DNA from: Corallococcus interemptor
GTDB taxonomy: Bacteria > Myxococcota > Myxococcia > Myxococcales > Myxococcaceae
Assembly: GCF_003668875.1 (NCBI RefSeq)
Contig: NZ_RAWM01000059.1
Coordinates: forward strand, 1-49,782
Direction: 5' to 3'
Length of the DNA: 49,782 nucleotides
The notes beneath the pieces were generated by a model that was not told the DNA's origin, ran no database searches, and saw only the letters and a list, made by a program, of their open reading frames with translations. This document shows positions 39,911-49,782 of this stretch, piece after piece. Both the position numbers and the translations under genes were made by a program. Numbering within the stretch: the stretch's first letter is position 1; the number at the start of each line of letters is the position of its first letter.

Positions 39911-41089
<1,179 letters not shown>

Positions 41090-41313
41090 TTATACCCAGC
41101 CTGCCCGTCCGGAGGCACCCGCTTCCTGGGGACGCCCGCCTGGTCTCCGGGGGGCCCTTCCGCCTGGGGGACCCCGGTTTCCCTACCCCACCCCTGGGGA
41201 CGGGGGTGGAAGCCGGCATTTCCGGGGCGTGCCGGCGGTTACATTGGGTCCGCCAGTCACTGATTCACCGCGCGTCTTGGGTCGCCGCGCCATTTCCGTT
41301 ACAAGCCGCCGCC

Positions 41314-42912
41314 ATGTTCAACGTCATCAACGTCTCCAAGGCCTATGGGCCCAAGAAGCTGTTCGAGGAGGTCAACGTCGCCTTCTCGCCGGGCCGCCGC
41401 TACGGCCTGACCGGTCCGAACGGGGCCGGCAAGTCCACGTTCATGAAGATCCTCGCGGGAGACGAGGAGCAGGACATGGGCGAGATCATCCGCCCCCGCA
41501 AGCTGGGCATCCTGCGCCAGGACCACTTCCGCTACGAGAACGACCGCGTCATCGACGTGGTGCTGATGGGCAACCGCCACCTGTGGGCGGCGATGGACGA
41601 GAAGAACAAGCTGCTCGCCAAGGCCGACATCACGGAAGAGGACGGCAACCGGCTGGGTGAGCTGGAAGGCGTCATCGCGGAAGAGGACGGCTACTCCGCG
41701 GAGAGCGACGCGGCCACGCTGCTCGCCGGCCTGGGCATTGAGGAGTCCTTCCACGAAGAGCCCATGCGCCAGCTGACGGGCGGCCTGAAGCTGCGTGTGT
41801 TGCTCGCGCAGGCGCTGTTCGGCAAGCCGGACGGACTGCTGCTGGACGAGCCCACGAACAACCTGGACATCGACTCCATCCGCTGGCTGGAGAGCTTCCT
41901 CCATGCCTACGAGGGCGTGCTGATCACCATCAGCCACGACCGGCACTTCCTGAACTCCATCTGCACGCACATCGCGGACATCGATTACGAGACCATCATC
42001 CAGTACACGGGTGGTTACGACGACATGGTCCGGCAGAAGTCGCAGCTGCGGACCCGGGTCGAGTCCGAGACGGCGGAGAAGAAGAAGAAGATCGCCCAGC
42101 TGCAGGACTTCGTGGCGCGCTTCCACGCGGGTACGCGTGCGTCGCAGGTGCAGAGCCGCATCAAGCAGATCGACAAGCTGAAGACGGAGGACCTGAAGCG
42201 CTCGAACATCGCGCGGCCGTTCATCCGGTTCGACCAGAAGGTGATCAGCGGCCGTCAGACGCTGATGTTCGAGGGACTGCAGAAGTCCTTCGACGGGCAG
42301 CAGGTCATCAAGCCGTTCAAGGGGCTGGTCTGCAAGGGCGAGCGCATCTGCGTGATTGGCCGCAACGCCGTGGGCAAGTCCACGCTGGTGAAGATGCTGG
42401 CCGGGCAGCTGGAGCCGGACGGTGGGACCATCACCTGGGGCCACCAGGCGACGGTGGGCTACCTGCCGCAGGACCACCACGGCGTCATCCACAAGGGCAC
42501 GACGTGCTTCGGCTACCTCCGGGAGATCAGCGAGAAGCTGACGAACGAGGAGATTTCCGGCGTGTTGGGCCGGATGCTCTTCTCGGGTGAGGAGCGGATG
42601 AAGCCCACGGACACGCTCTCCGGTGGTGAGACGGTGCGCGTGCTGTTGTCCAAGCTGATGATCATGCAGGACAACGTGCTCATCCTGGACGAGCCGACGA
42701 ACCACCTGGACCTGGAGTCCATCGCGGCGCTGGCGGAAGGCCTGGCGAAGTTCGAGGGCACGGTCATCTGCGTGACGCACGACCAGGAACTCATCTCCGA
42801 GGTCGCGACCCGCATCTGGAGCCTGGAGGCGGGCAAGGAAGTGCTCGACTTCAACGGCCCCTACTCCGAGTTCATGGAGAAGCACGCGGACGCGGCGATG
42901 AAGCGCCGGTAG
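41314..42912 (+). CDS. ybiT: ABC-F protein YbiT
   Basis: A 532-residue ABC-F ATPase that acts on the ribosome rather than in membranes. Two nucleotide-binding domains are present: Walker A GPNGAGKS (about 34-41) with Walker B LLLDEPTNNLDI, and Walker A GRNAVGKS (about 349-356) with LILDEPTNHLDL. The signatures are LTGGLKLRVLLAQAL and LSGGETVRVLLSKL. The inter-domain linker (about 240-305) is charged and carries RASQVQSRIKQIDKL. Overall it follows E. coli YbiT (530 residues) closely, including the MGNRHLW and DGYSAE segments. The ATG at 41314 starts the family N-terminus; the longer frame upstream is not used. It is followed by a good hairpin terminator. Confidence 0.93.
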   Translation: MFNVINVSKAYGPKKLFEEVNVAFSPGRRYGLTGPNGAGKSTFMKILAGDEEQDMGEIIRPRKLGILRQDHFRYENDRVIDVVLMGNRHLWAAMDEKNKLLAKADITEEDGNRLGELEGVIAEEDGYSAESDAATLLAGLGIEESFHEEPMRQLTGGLKLRVLLAQALFGKPDGLLLDEPTNNLDIDSIRWLESFLHAYEGVLITISHDRHFLNSICTHIADIDYETIIQYTGGYDDMVRQKSQLRTRVESETAEKKKKIAQLQDFVARFHAGTRASQVQSRIKQIDKLKTEDLKRSNIARPFIRFDQKVISGRQTLMFEGLQKSFDGQQVIKPFKGLVCKGERICVIGRNAVGKSTLVKMLAGQLEPDGGTITWGHQATVGYLPQDHHGVIHKGTTCFGYLREISEKLTNEEISGVLGRMLFSGEERMKPTDTLSGGETVRVLLSKLMIMQDNVLILDEPTNHLDLESIAALAEGLAKFEGTVICVTHDQELISEVATRIWSLEAGKEVLDFNGPYSEFMEKHADAAMKRR

Positions 42913-42938
42913 TCGGCAAGGCACAGTCAGATAGTGCG

Positions 42939-42982
42939 AACGCCGCCCGTTTCCGGTCCTCCGGAAGCGAGGCGGCGTTTTC
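42939..42982 (+). terminator. Hairpin terminator after ybiT
   Basis: AACGCCGCC (42939-42947) pairs with GGCGGCGTT (42971-42979). An inner stem TTTCCGG/CCGGAAG with a TCCT loop extends it. The right arm runs into TTTT (42978-42981). It lies 26 bases after the ybiT stop and is the best intrinsic terminator in the window. Confidence 0.75.
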
Positions 42983-43091
42983 GTGCGGGTGTCAATCACC
43001 CGCACGGGGGATGCAACCGCGGCGAAGAGTGCGCCAGAACCTGGGGTGCCAGGTCGTCCCACCCATGACGACCCGGGGGGCGCACCCATCC

Positions 43092-46000
43092 ATGAATCCG
43101 CACGACTCACTCCTGCAGAAGGAGCTCCAGCGGCAACGCACCCGACTCCTGGACCTGAGCGCAACCAACCGACTCCTCAACTTCAAGCACACGGCCCGGA
43201 CATCGCTGCGAATCGTGGATGAGCTTCCGGGCGTCATCTTCGAGCGGTTGTGCAACCACCGCGCGCTCACCTTCCTCCCCGTGACGCCGCCGGAGCAGGT
43301 CTCCGAGGAGCAGGCGGACTTCGACCCCACCGCAGCAACGGTGGTGTTCTCGATGACGGAGGAGGCCCCCAGCAAGGAGGCCCGGCAGAAGCTGCTGCTT
43401 CAACAGGCGAAGCGGCTGGGCATCGACACCCGGTATGAGTTGCCCAAGGCAGTCCCTGCGGAGAGCGGCACGAATCCTCGCAAGCATCAGGACCGCCACC
43501 TGCAGACGTTGTACTTCCCGGAGGATCTGGAGAGCCAACTGCACCGACTGCAGGGGCTCGCGCAAACGGCCATCCAGGAGACCGGAGCCAACCTGCTCCA
43601 CTTCGCCTTCGGGTTCCTGCGCTGGTACGAGTCTGGCGATACGCGGCTGGAGAAGCCGCGCAGCGCGCCGCTCGTGCTCATGCCTGTGAGCCTCAAGCGC
43701 GGCCAGGCCCATCCGGACACCCAGGTCCACGCCTACGAGGTGGACTACAACGAAGGCGAGTCCATCGAACTGAACCTCACGCTCCAGGAGAAGCTGAGGC
43801 AGGAGTTTGGCATCGCGCTGCCCGCCTTCTCCGCCGAGGAAGGACTGGAGGCGTACTTCGAGAAGGTGACGGCGCTGCTCAAGGGGCTGCGCCCCGGCTG
43901 GGGCCTGGAGCGGCAGGTGACGCTGACGCTGCTGTCCTTCGGGCGGCTCCTGATGTGGCGAGACCTGGAGCCCACGCGATGGCCGCAGAACAGCCCCCTG
44001 CTGGCGAATCCGCTCGTCCGGACGCTGATAGGAGGCCACGCGCAGGCGAACGAGCCGAGCGGAGGTGGCGGAGGCATCCGGGAACGCCGGAGCGAGGTCT
44101 ATGACCTGGACGCGCCGGAGTTGAATCCTCCACCGCTCATCACGGACGCGGACAGCAGCCAGCACAGCGTGCTGGTGGACGTGCTTCGGGGGGAGAACCT
44201 GGTGGTGCAGGGGCCGCCCGGTACCGGGAAGTCGCAGACCATCACCAACCTCATTGGCGCGGCGCTGGCGGCGGGAAAGACCGTCCTGTTCGTCACGCAG
44301 AAGCTTGCGGCGCTGGAGGTTGTCTCACGCCGCCTCCAGCAGGCGGGGCTGGGCGAGTTCTGCCTGGAGCTGCACAGCCACAAGACGCAGAAACAGCAGT
44401 TCATGGAGGACCTGCGCAGAAGGCTCAACCTGGACGCGAGCACCAGCGCGCCCCGCCCACTTACTGAACACGTCTCGAGCGCCGCGGGCGTCCTGCGAGC
44501 ACACACCGAGCGAATGCACAAACCCTTCGGGGCGCTCGGCATGTCACCACACGACGTGTTCTGGAAGGTCAGTCGCGCTGAAGCGGAACTTGGCGAAGTG
44601 GTCGTGGATCTGGAGGGCCTTCGATTCGAATGCGCCGAGACCATGTCCTCCGCGGCGCTGGCGGAGGTGCGCGACGCGGTCCGGGGGCTCGCGGCGCAGT
44701 TGGGAGACGTTCGACGTGTCGCGCCCCTCCTCTGTGCCCATCCCTGGGCAGGTGTGACGAACGACGCGCTGACCGACAAGGACCGCCAGTCGCTCGTTCA
44801 ACGGATCGATGCCTGGGAGGAGTCCGCACTGATCCTGGAGAAGGCGCTCAAGGTCTTCACCGAGCGCACGGGTGTCATCCCCAGGTCGAGCGTGCTCGCC
44901 GCGGATGCCCTGGTCTCGAATGTCCGGGGCATTCCACGGCTTCCGGAAGGGGCGCCCCCCGAGTTGGTCCCTGCCCTGCTTGATCCCACGCACCGCGAGG
45001 GACTGCGCGCCTTGCTCGATGCCATCGAGTCGGTCCAGGCGCGATGGGCGGCGCTGGAGGCGGGCTGGCGCGCCCAGGAGGATCTGACCGTCCCCGCGCT
45101 GCGCGACGCGCAAGCTGTCCTCGACACAACCCTGCGGCTGCTCTCGCCCGACACCACGCTCGTCACCCTGACACGCGCGCATGAAGCGGTGGAGACAGCG
45201 GCCCGGGCGCTGGCACAGGGACGCCGGTTCGTGGCCGCCGTGGCTTCATGCCTGGAGGTGGACGTCACGCTCTGGACGCCCCAGCAGCTCCAGATCTTCG
45301 CCCGTGTCATCGAAGCGATGGCGGCCCTGGACGACGCAGCCTTGGACTGGCGGGACGCACATTGGGTCGAGCATGAGGTCGAGGGGTCGCTTCGGAAGGC
45401 CGGCAGCACGTGCTCGGAACTGAAAGAGCAGGCACGAGCGCTCGCGGTGCGATTCATGCCGGACCTCGTTCCTTCACTCGCGATACTCAAGGCGCATGCC
45501 GTCGCGGTCTCCACCGCGCCATTCATTCCCTGGCTTTCCGGTGCATGGCGTGCCGCGCGGAAAGACTTCCAGGCAATGGCACACGGAGTCCGTCCAACGA
45601 GGCCCGTGCTGATCCAGGGCTACAGCGACTTGCTGGCACATCACGCGGCGCGGGAGCGTTTCCAGGAGGACGTGACCTTGAAAACGACCCTGGGCGCCCG
45701 CTTCCAGGGAGTCGATACGCGCTTCGACCGAATCCTGACGTGGTTGGACGCCTACCGGAGCGTCGACGCGCTGCTTCTCCCACTGGGAGAGCGGGGGGTC
45801 GAGCTTCGCCGCGCCGTATTGGAGCGGCCCGCGAGCCATTGGCGTGAGGCCCTGGCGAGAGCCCGCGCCAATGGAGATGCGCTGCCCCATGTCCGCGACG
45901 TCAGCACTTCCCTGCAGGAAGCCGCGACGCGCATGGGCCTGCCTCACGCGCCATGGAACACCGAGTCCTGCGGCAAGACCCAGGACAGCCTCGACGCCTT

Positions 46001-48290
46001 GCTGAAGCACCTAAATGAGGTCCTGAACTGGGCACGGAAGGGAGACGCCCTGCCCACCCTGCCCCTTTCCCAGCTTCAGGAACAGCTGCGTCGAGTGCGC
46101 GAGGCCTGTGAAGCCGCGGACCGGTTGGAGGCACATGCTGCCGCGGCCGTGTTGCCGGGAGTGGCCTACCAGGGCCGGAAGACGCCCTTGGCGGGTCCCC
46201 GGAGCGCCCTTCGTCATGTCGATGACCTCATCGCGGCGCCGCTGCCTGAAGGACTCGCGGAGTGGCTCCTGCTGGAGGACACGCCACGGAGGCACACGGA
46301 CCTGCTTACCGCCACGCGCGAAGTCGAGACAGCGCTCAATGGCTACAGACAGGCTGCCTCCCAGGCCTGGGAGCTGGGAAGAATGGCGCCGGGAACCTGG
46401 GAAGAACCCGCCGCTGAAAATCCCCTCCAAGCGACGGTCATGCGCCTGCGCTTGGCCCGAAGCCAGTCCGCGACGCTTCCGGCCTGGTGCGCGTACCAGC
46501 GGCAGCGGCGCGCCGTCGCGCGAGCGCGGAGCACCGTGGGATTCCTGGAGCGCGTTGACACCCGCCCCGGCCTGGAGCCGGAGCGGCTGGTCGTGGCCTT
46601 TGACGCCATCTTCTTCCGCTCCCTTGCGGAAGCCATCCTGCGAGACCAGCCGGAGCTCGATCAATTCACGGGTGCCGTCCACGCCTCTCAGCGCGAGGAG
46701 TTCGCCCGCCTGGACACGCATTGCATCGAAAAGCAGGGTCGATACCTCGCGCGTCAGCTCAGCCAGCGACCGGTTCCTGCTGGCGTGTCCTCGCAGAAGG
46801 TGGCGGCCATGACGGAGACGCATCTGCTCCGGCACGAACTGGGAAAGAAGCAGCGGCACCTCCCCATCCGTGAGTTGGTAGCGCGCGCCGGCAGTGCACT
46901 CCAGACGTTGATGCCGTGTTTCATGATGGGACCGCAGTCGGTCGCCCAGTACCTGCCCGCCGGCCAGTTGAGCTTCGACCTGGTGGTGATGGATGAGGCC
47001 AGCCAGATGCGTCCCGAGGATGCATTGGGAGCCATTGCCCGAGGGCGGCAGTTGGTGGTGGTGGGCGATCCGGAGCAACTGCCTCCAACGAGCTTCTTCG
47101 CCCAGGTGGAGCAGGAGGACGCCGACACCGGCGACGAGGCGGACGACGAGGTCCAGGGGCCGTCCTTCCTGGAGGATTCGGAAAGTATCCTCACTGCGGC
47201 GGCGGGGCGGTTCCCCATGCGCATGCTGCGCTGGCATTACCGTTCCCGTCACCCCTCGCTCATCGCCTTTAGCAACCGCGAGTTCTACAACGGCGACCTC
47301 ATCACCTTCCCAGCACCGGGTGAGCACTTGGAAGGCCTGGGGCTTCACTTCCATAAAGTGGAAGGCGGGTTGTACGAGTCCAACCGAAATGTTCCCGAAG
47401 CCCGTGAGGTTCTGGCGGCGGTGAAGGCGCATGCGCGTACGCGTCCGGAGCAGAGCCTGTTGGTCGTCACGTTGAACTCGAAACAGCGAGACCTCATCGA
47501 CGACCTGGTGACTGCGGAGGAGAAGAACGACGCGGCCCTCAGGGCCTTCCTGGCGAAATGGGAGAAGTCACCCATGCCTTTCGGCGTGAAGAATTTGGAG
47601 AACGTCCAGGGCGACGAACGCGACGCCATCTTCGTGTCGGTCACGTTCGGCCGGAACCAGCAAGAGAAGTTCCGGATGAACTTCGGCCCCATTAATCAAG
47701 CGGATGGATACCGCCGGCTGAATGTCCTTTTCACGCGAGCACGATGCGCGCTGACAGTATTCGCGTCCTTCGACCCGTCAGATCTCACGCTCCATGAAAG
47801 CAGTCCCCGTGGCATGCGCGTCCTGCAACGGTACCTGTCCGAAGCCAAAGGAGAGAAAGTGGCGCACGGCGTGGGGAGCGGCCGGTCACCCGACTCCGAC
47901 TTCGAAATCGCAGTCGCGAAGGCGCTGGCGGCGCGGGGCTTCGAGGTCGTGCCGCAGGTGGGCGTCGCTGGCTACTTCATCGACATGGCCCTCCGGCATC
48001 CTCATCAACCGGGACGCTACATCCTCGGCGTCGAGTGTGATGGCGAGAGGTATCACTCGTCACGTTCCGCTCGGGACAGGGACCGTCTCCGTGATCAGGT
48101 GCTGAAGGGCCTGGGCTGGAGGCTTCATCGCATCTGGTCCACGGATTGGTTCCGCTCACCATCGGAAGAGGTCGCCCGGATTGTCGCGCACGTCGAAGCG
48201 CTGCTTCGGGAGGAAGCGGCGACGGAGCTTCCAGCCGTGATGCGTGAGGAGCTGCCTGCGGAAAACCAGATGCGCGCCGTGAGCGCCTGA
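43092..48290 (+). CDS. DUF4011-SF1 helicase-Vsr-like nuclease, Hhe-like defence protein
   Basis: A 1732-residue protein. The N-terminus has the DUF4011 pattern (LLDLSATNRLLNFKHTARTS). An SF1 helicase core is split: Walker A GPPGTGKSQT at about residue 373, then, after a long insertion of some 900 residues, DEASQM (about 1300), VVVGDPEQLPPTSFF, HYRSRHPSLIAFSN, NVQGDERDAIFVSVTFG and LNVLFTRARCALTV. The last 120 residues are a Vsr/DUF559-like nuclease (SDFEIAVAKALAARGFEVVP, IDMAL, ECDGERYHSS, LGWRLHRIWSTDW). This order matches the single-gene anti-phage system that I recall as Hhe (DUF4011-helicase-Vsr). The start could also be the ATG at 43065. Base composition is a little lower in GC than in the flanks. 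The next gene begins 13 bases on, so they are one operon. Confidence 0.88.
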   Translation: MNPHDSLLQKELQRQRTRLLDLSATNRLLNFKHTARTSLRIVDELPGVIFERLCNHRALTFLPVTPPEQVSEEQADFDPTAATVVFSMTEEAPSKEARQKLLLQQAKRLGIDTRYELPKAVPAESGTNPRKHQDRHLQTLYFPEDLESQLHRLQGLAQTAIQETGANLLHFAFGFLRWYESGDTRLEKPRSAPLVLMPVSLKRGQAHPDTQVHAYEVDYNEGESIELNLTLQEKLRQEFGIALPAFSAEEGLEAYFEKVTALLKGLRPGWGLERQVTLTLLSFGRLLMWRDLEPTRWPQNSPLLANPLVRTLIGGHAQANEPSGGGGGIRERRSEVYDLDAPELNPPPLITDADSSQHSVLVDVLRGENLVVQGPPGTGKSQTITNLIGAALAAGKTVLFVTQKLAALEVVSRRLQQAGLGEFCLELHSHKTQKQQFMEDLRRRLNLDASTSAPRPLTEHVSSAAGVLRAHTERMHKPFGALGMSPHDVFWKVSRAEAELGEVVVDLEGLRFECAETMSSAALAEVRDAVRGLAAQLGDVRRVAPLLCAHPWAGVTNDALTDKDRQSLVQRIDAWEESALILEKALKVFTERTGVIPRSSVLAADALVSNVRGIPRLPEGAPPELVPALLDPTHREGLRALLDAIESVQARWAALEAGWRAQEDLTVPALRDAQAVLDTTLRLLSPDTTLVTLTRAHEAVETAARALAQGRRFVAAVASCLEVDVTLWTPQQLQIFARVIEAMAALDDAALDWRDAHWVEHEVEGSLRKAGSTCSELKEQARALAVRFMPDLVPSLAILKAHAVAVSTAPFIPWLSGAWRAARKDFQAMAHGVRPTRPVLIQGYSDLLAHHAARERFQEDVTLKTTLGARFQGVDTRFDRILTWLDAYRSVDALLLPLGERGVELRRAVLERPASHWREALARARANGDALPHVRDVSTSLQEAATRMGLPHAPWNTESCGKTQDSLDALLKHLNEVLNWARKGDALPTLPLSQLQEQLRRVREACEAADRLEAHAAAAVLPGVAYQGRKTPLAGPRSALRHVDDLIAAPLPEGLAEWLLLEDTPRRHTDLLTATREVETALNGYRQAASQAWELGRMAPGTWEEPAAENPLQATVMRLRLARSQSATLPAWCAYQRQRRAVARARSTVGFLERVDTRPGLEPERLVVAFDAIFFRSLAEAILRDQPELDQFTGAVHASQREEFARLDTHCIEKQGRYLARQLSQRPVPAGVSSQKVAAMTETHLLRHELGKKQRHLPIRELVARAGSALQTLMPCFMMGPQSVAQYLPAGQLSFDLVVMDEASQMRPEDALGAIARGRQLVVVGDPEQLPPTSFFAQVEQEDADTGDEADDEVQGPSFLEDSESILTAAAGRFPMRMLRWHYRSRHPSLIAFSNREFYNGDLITFPAPGEHLEGLGLHFHKVEGGLYESNRNVPEAREVLAAVKAHARTRPEQSLLVVTLNSKQRDLIDDLVTAEEKNDAALRAFLAKWEKSPMPFGVKNLENVQGDERDAIFVSVTFGRNQQEKFRMNFGPINQADGYRRLNVLFTRARCALTVFASFDPSDLTLHESSPRGMRVLQRYLSEAKGEKVAHGVGSGRSPDSDFEIAVAKALAARGFEVVPQVGVAGYFIDMALRHPHQPGRYILGVECDGERYHSSRSARDRDRLRDQVLKGLGWRLHRIWSTDWFRSPSEEVARIVAHVEALLREEAATELPAVMREELPAENQMRAVSA

Positions 48291-48303
48291 ACTGGAGACA
48301 TCC

Positions 48304-49782
48304 ATGACCATGATCATTGCCATTGGCCTGGGCGTGCTGTGCCTGTTGCTCCTGGGGCTGTGGCTCCAGACACGAAACCGGCTCCAGGCGGTGCAGGAGC
48401 GATTCAAACCCATCCTGGACCTGGAAGCCGAACGGCGCCGGGTCGCCGAGGAACTGACGAAAGCCCGCACGGACGCGGACGCCGCGATGGCCGCGGAACA
48501 GAAGCGCGTCCGGGACGAACTGGCGAAGACCCGGAGCGAGGCGGACAGCGCGCTGGCGGCGGAACAGAAGCGCGTGGAGTCCGAGCTCGCGAAGGCCAAA
48601 GCGGACGTGGAGCAGGCCATCGCGGCGGAACAAAACCGGGCAAAGGCTGAGCTGAACCGGCTCCGAGACGAAACAAACCGGACGACGCAAGCCGCGACGC
48701 GCGCCATGGAAGAGGCAGAGGCGCGTCGGAAACAGGCGAACACCGAGCGGACCGCACTGGAAACAGGCCTTGCCCGTTTGAAGGCGGATTTGAAGGCCCT
48801 GGAGGAAGAGGAAGTCCTGCTCTCCTTCGGCTTCTACAAGCCTGTCTACGCGCTTTCGTCGGTGAAGGAATACGAGGACCGGCTGGACAAGGTCCGTGAA
48901 GCCCAGAAAGAGATGCTGAAGAATAAGGAAGCCGCCACATGCTCCATTCAGTGGGAGGTGAATGGAAGCAAGGCGGAGGGCAAGAAGCAGATTGAACGGA
49001 CCCTGAAGCTAATGCTCCGGGCGTTCAATGGCGAGGCGGACGCCTGTGTCGCGAAGGTCTCGTACAAGAACGTGAAGGCAATGGAGACGCGCATCGAGAA
49101 GGCAGCAGCCGCCATCAATGGCCTCGCGGAAATCCAGAAGTGCGTCATCGCCAGGCGCTACGTGAAGCTCAAGATCGAGGAGCTGATGCTCGCGTACGAG
49201 TACGCGGAGAAGGTTCAGCAGGAGCGCGACGAGCAGCGCCGGATCCGGGAGCAGATGCGCGAGGAAGAGGCCGCCCAGCGAGAACTGGAGAAGGCGAAGT
49301 TGGAGGCGGAGCGGGAAGCGAAGCGCGACGCCGAAGCCTTGGCGAAGGCGAAGGCGGACTACGAGCAGGCCAAGGGCTCAGAGCAGTTGAAGCTGATGGA
49401 GCGCATCGCGGAGCTGGAGCGCCGCGTTGCGGAAGACCTGGAGAAGCAGCGGGCCATCTCCCAGGCACAGCTCACACGGACGGGGCACGTCTACGTCATC
49501 TCCAACATCGGTTCCTTCGGAGAGGGCGTATTCAAGCTGGGAATGACCCGGCGGCTGGTACCGCAGGACCGCATCGATGAACTGGGAGACGCCTCAGTGC
49601 CCTTCGAGTTCGACGTCCACGCCATCATCCGGACCTCGGACGCTCCAGCCCTGGAGGTAAGCGTTCACGGGTGGTGCTCGCCTGCGGGGTCAGTGAGGCA
49701 GCGAACGGTGGGCCTCACCACGCTAGACGTGGGCGGGGGGCGGATTAGAAATACTGGGACGTGGCCACGCCCGACCCCAGAG
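48304..49782 (+). CDS. DUF4041/T5orf172 GIY-YIG protein, 3' end interrupted and cut by the window
   Basis: The frame runs from the ATG at 48304 to the last base without a stop. The N-terminus MTMIIAIGLGVLCLLLLGLW is a membrane anchor. Residues about 25-170 are a long coiled coil with repeated MAAEQKRV-type units. A DUF4041 region follows (about 178-330, LLSFGFYKPVYALSSVKEYE). After a second coiled coil, a T5orf172/Mug113-type GIY-YIG domain begins at about 395 (GHVYVISNIGSFGEGVFKLG, then DRIDELGDASVPFEFDVHAI). The family continues with a helix of the type LE..LH..F, but after Ala-Leu-Glu at 49656 the frame turns into unrelated sequence, so the nuclease domain is truncated. It is probably a partner of the Hhe-like gene 13 bases upstream. 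Confidence 0.8.
   Translation, partial: MTMIIAIGLGVLCLLLLGLWLQTRNRLQAVQERFKPILDLEAERRRVAEELTKARTDADAAMAAEQKRVRDELAKTRSEADSALAAEQKRVESELAKAKADVEQAIAAEQNRAKAELNRLRDETNRTTQAATRAMEEAEARRKQANTERTALETGLARLKADLKALEEEEVLLSFGFYKPVYALSSVKEYEDRLDKVREAQKEMLKNKEAATCSIQWEVNGSKAEGKKQIERTLKLMLRAFNGEADACVAKVSYKNVKAMETRIEKAAAAINGLAEIQKCVIARRYVKLKIEELMLAYEYAEKVQQERDEQRRIREQMREEEAAQRELEKAKLEAEREAKRDAEALAKAKADYEQAKGSEQLKLMERIAELERRVAEDLEKQRAISQAQLTRTGHVYVISNIGSFGEGVFKLGMTRRLVPQDRIDELGDASVPFEFDVHAIIRTSDAPALEVSVHGWCSPAGSVRQRTVGLTTLDVGGGRIRNTGTWPRPTPE
49657..49782. mobile_element. Candidate end of an IS66-family element
   Basis: From 49657 the sequence begins GTAAGCGTTCACGGGTGG, which resembles the terminal inverted repeat of IS66-type elements (these start GTAAGCG or close to it). 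Exactly here the T5orf172 reading frame loses family similarity. The preceding eight bases (49649-49656) would be one copy of the 8-bp target duplication. The element's transposase genes would lie beyond the window, so the call rests on the terminus and the broken gene only. Confidence 0.5.

Noticed and set aside
48304-49782. Treating the last ORF as an intact DUF4041 protein running out of the window
   Set aside because: The frame is open, but from 49657 the residues no longer match the GIY-YIG family and the DNA begins like an IS66 terminus.

Overview
The window looks like a chromosomal segment of a myxobacterium (Myxococcaceae, Corallococcus- or Myxococcus-like). GC and third-position GC are very high, so long antisense shadow ORFs are common. 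Lineage-typical families are present: a DUF2378 (TIGR02265) protein, a MYXO-CTERM surface protein, a eukaryote-like Ser/Thr kinase, a TSP3-OmpA protein and a SitA/SitI-like lipoprotein toxin/immunity pair. The genus is inferred, not proven. No rRNA, convincing tRNA or CRISPR array was seen, and no gene-free stretch exceeds 300 bases.

Layout. 1-9.5 kb: an unknown gene cut by the window edge, an mltG-histidine kinase pair, a LysR regulator convergent with a YeiH-type transporter, methionine aminopeptidase, a LysR fragment holding only the DNA-binding domain, and a large Ski2-like helicase. 9.5-18.4 kb: eleven minus-strand genes packed with gaps of 22 nt or less, or with short overlaps. Seven of them carry full or degenerate copies of one unrecognised module, decorated in different members with PASTA-like, Ig-like, transthyretin-like and OmpA-like domains. 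They travel with a TPR-like protein, a coiled-coil protein and a protein built of L7/L12-like repeats. None has a signal peptide. This is the best candidate for an undescribed system, possibly a multi-subunit particle or scaffold. 18.4-22.8 kb: a DUF4142 exported protein, a membrane Ser/Thr kinase and two unknown exported proteins. 22.8-29.1 kb: an ACD-GNAT protein acetyltransferase, an NmrA-type oxidoreductase divergent from its likely LysR regulator, a DUF2378 protein and an MnmC-like methyltransferase. 29.2-31.9 kb: an unknown protein, then a lipoprotein with a PD-(D/E)XK nuclease signature translationally coupled to a DUF3396 (Imm52-like) immunity protein. 32-37 kb: a kelch/HYR surface protein and a TSP3-OmpA outer-membrane protein in one operon. 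37-43 kb: housekeeping genes (HAD hydrolase, maltose O-acetyltransferase, UvrC/Cho-like nuclease, tgt, ybiT). 43-49.8 kb: a defence-like locus made of a giant DUF4011-SF1 helicase-Vsr-like nuclease (Hhe-like) and a DUF4041/GIY-YIG protein whose 3' end appears interrupted by the end of an IS66-type element at the window edge.

How the genes work together. Three blocks look like self-contained accessory modules: the eleven-gene operon, the toxin/immunity pair and the helicase-nuclease defence locus. The rest is cell-envelope, signalling and tRNA/protein-modification housekeeping. Function assignments rest on motifs read by eye; no database search was possible.
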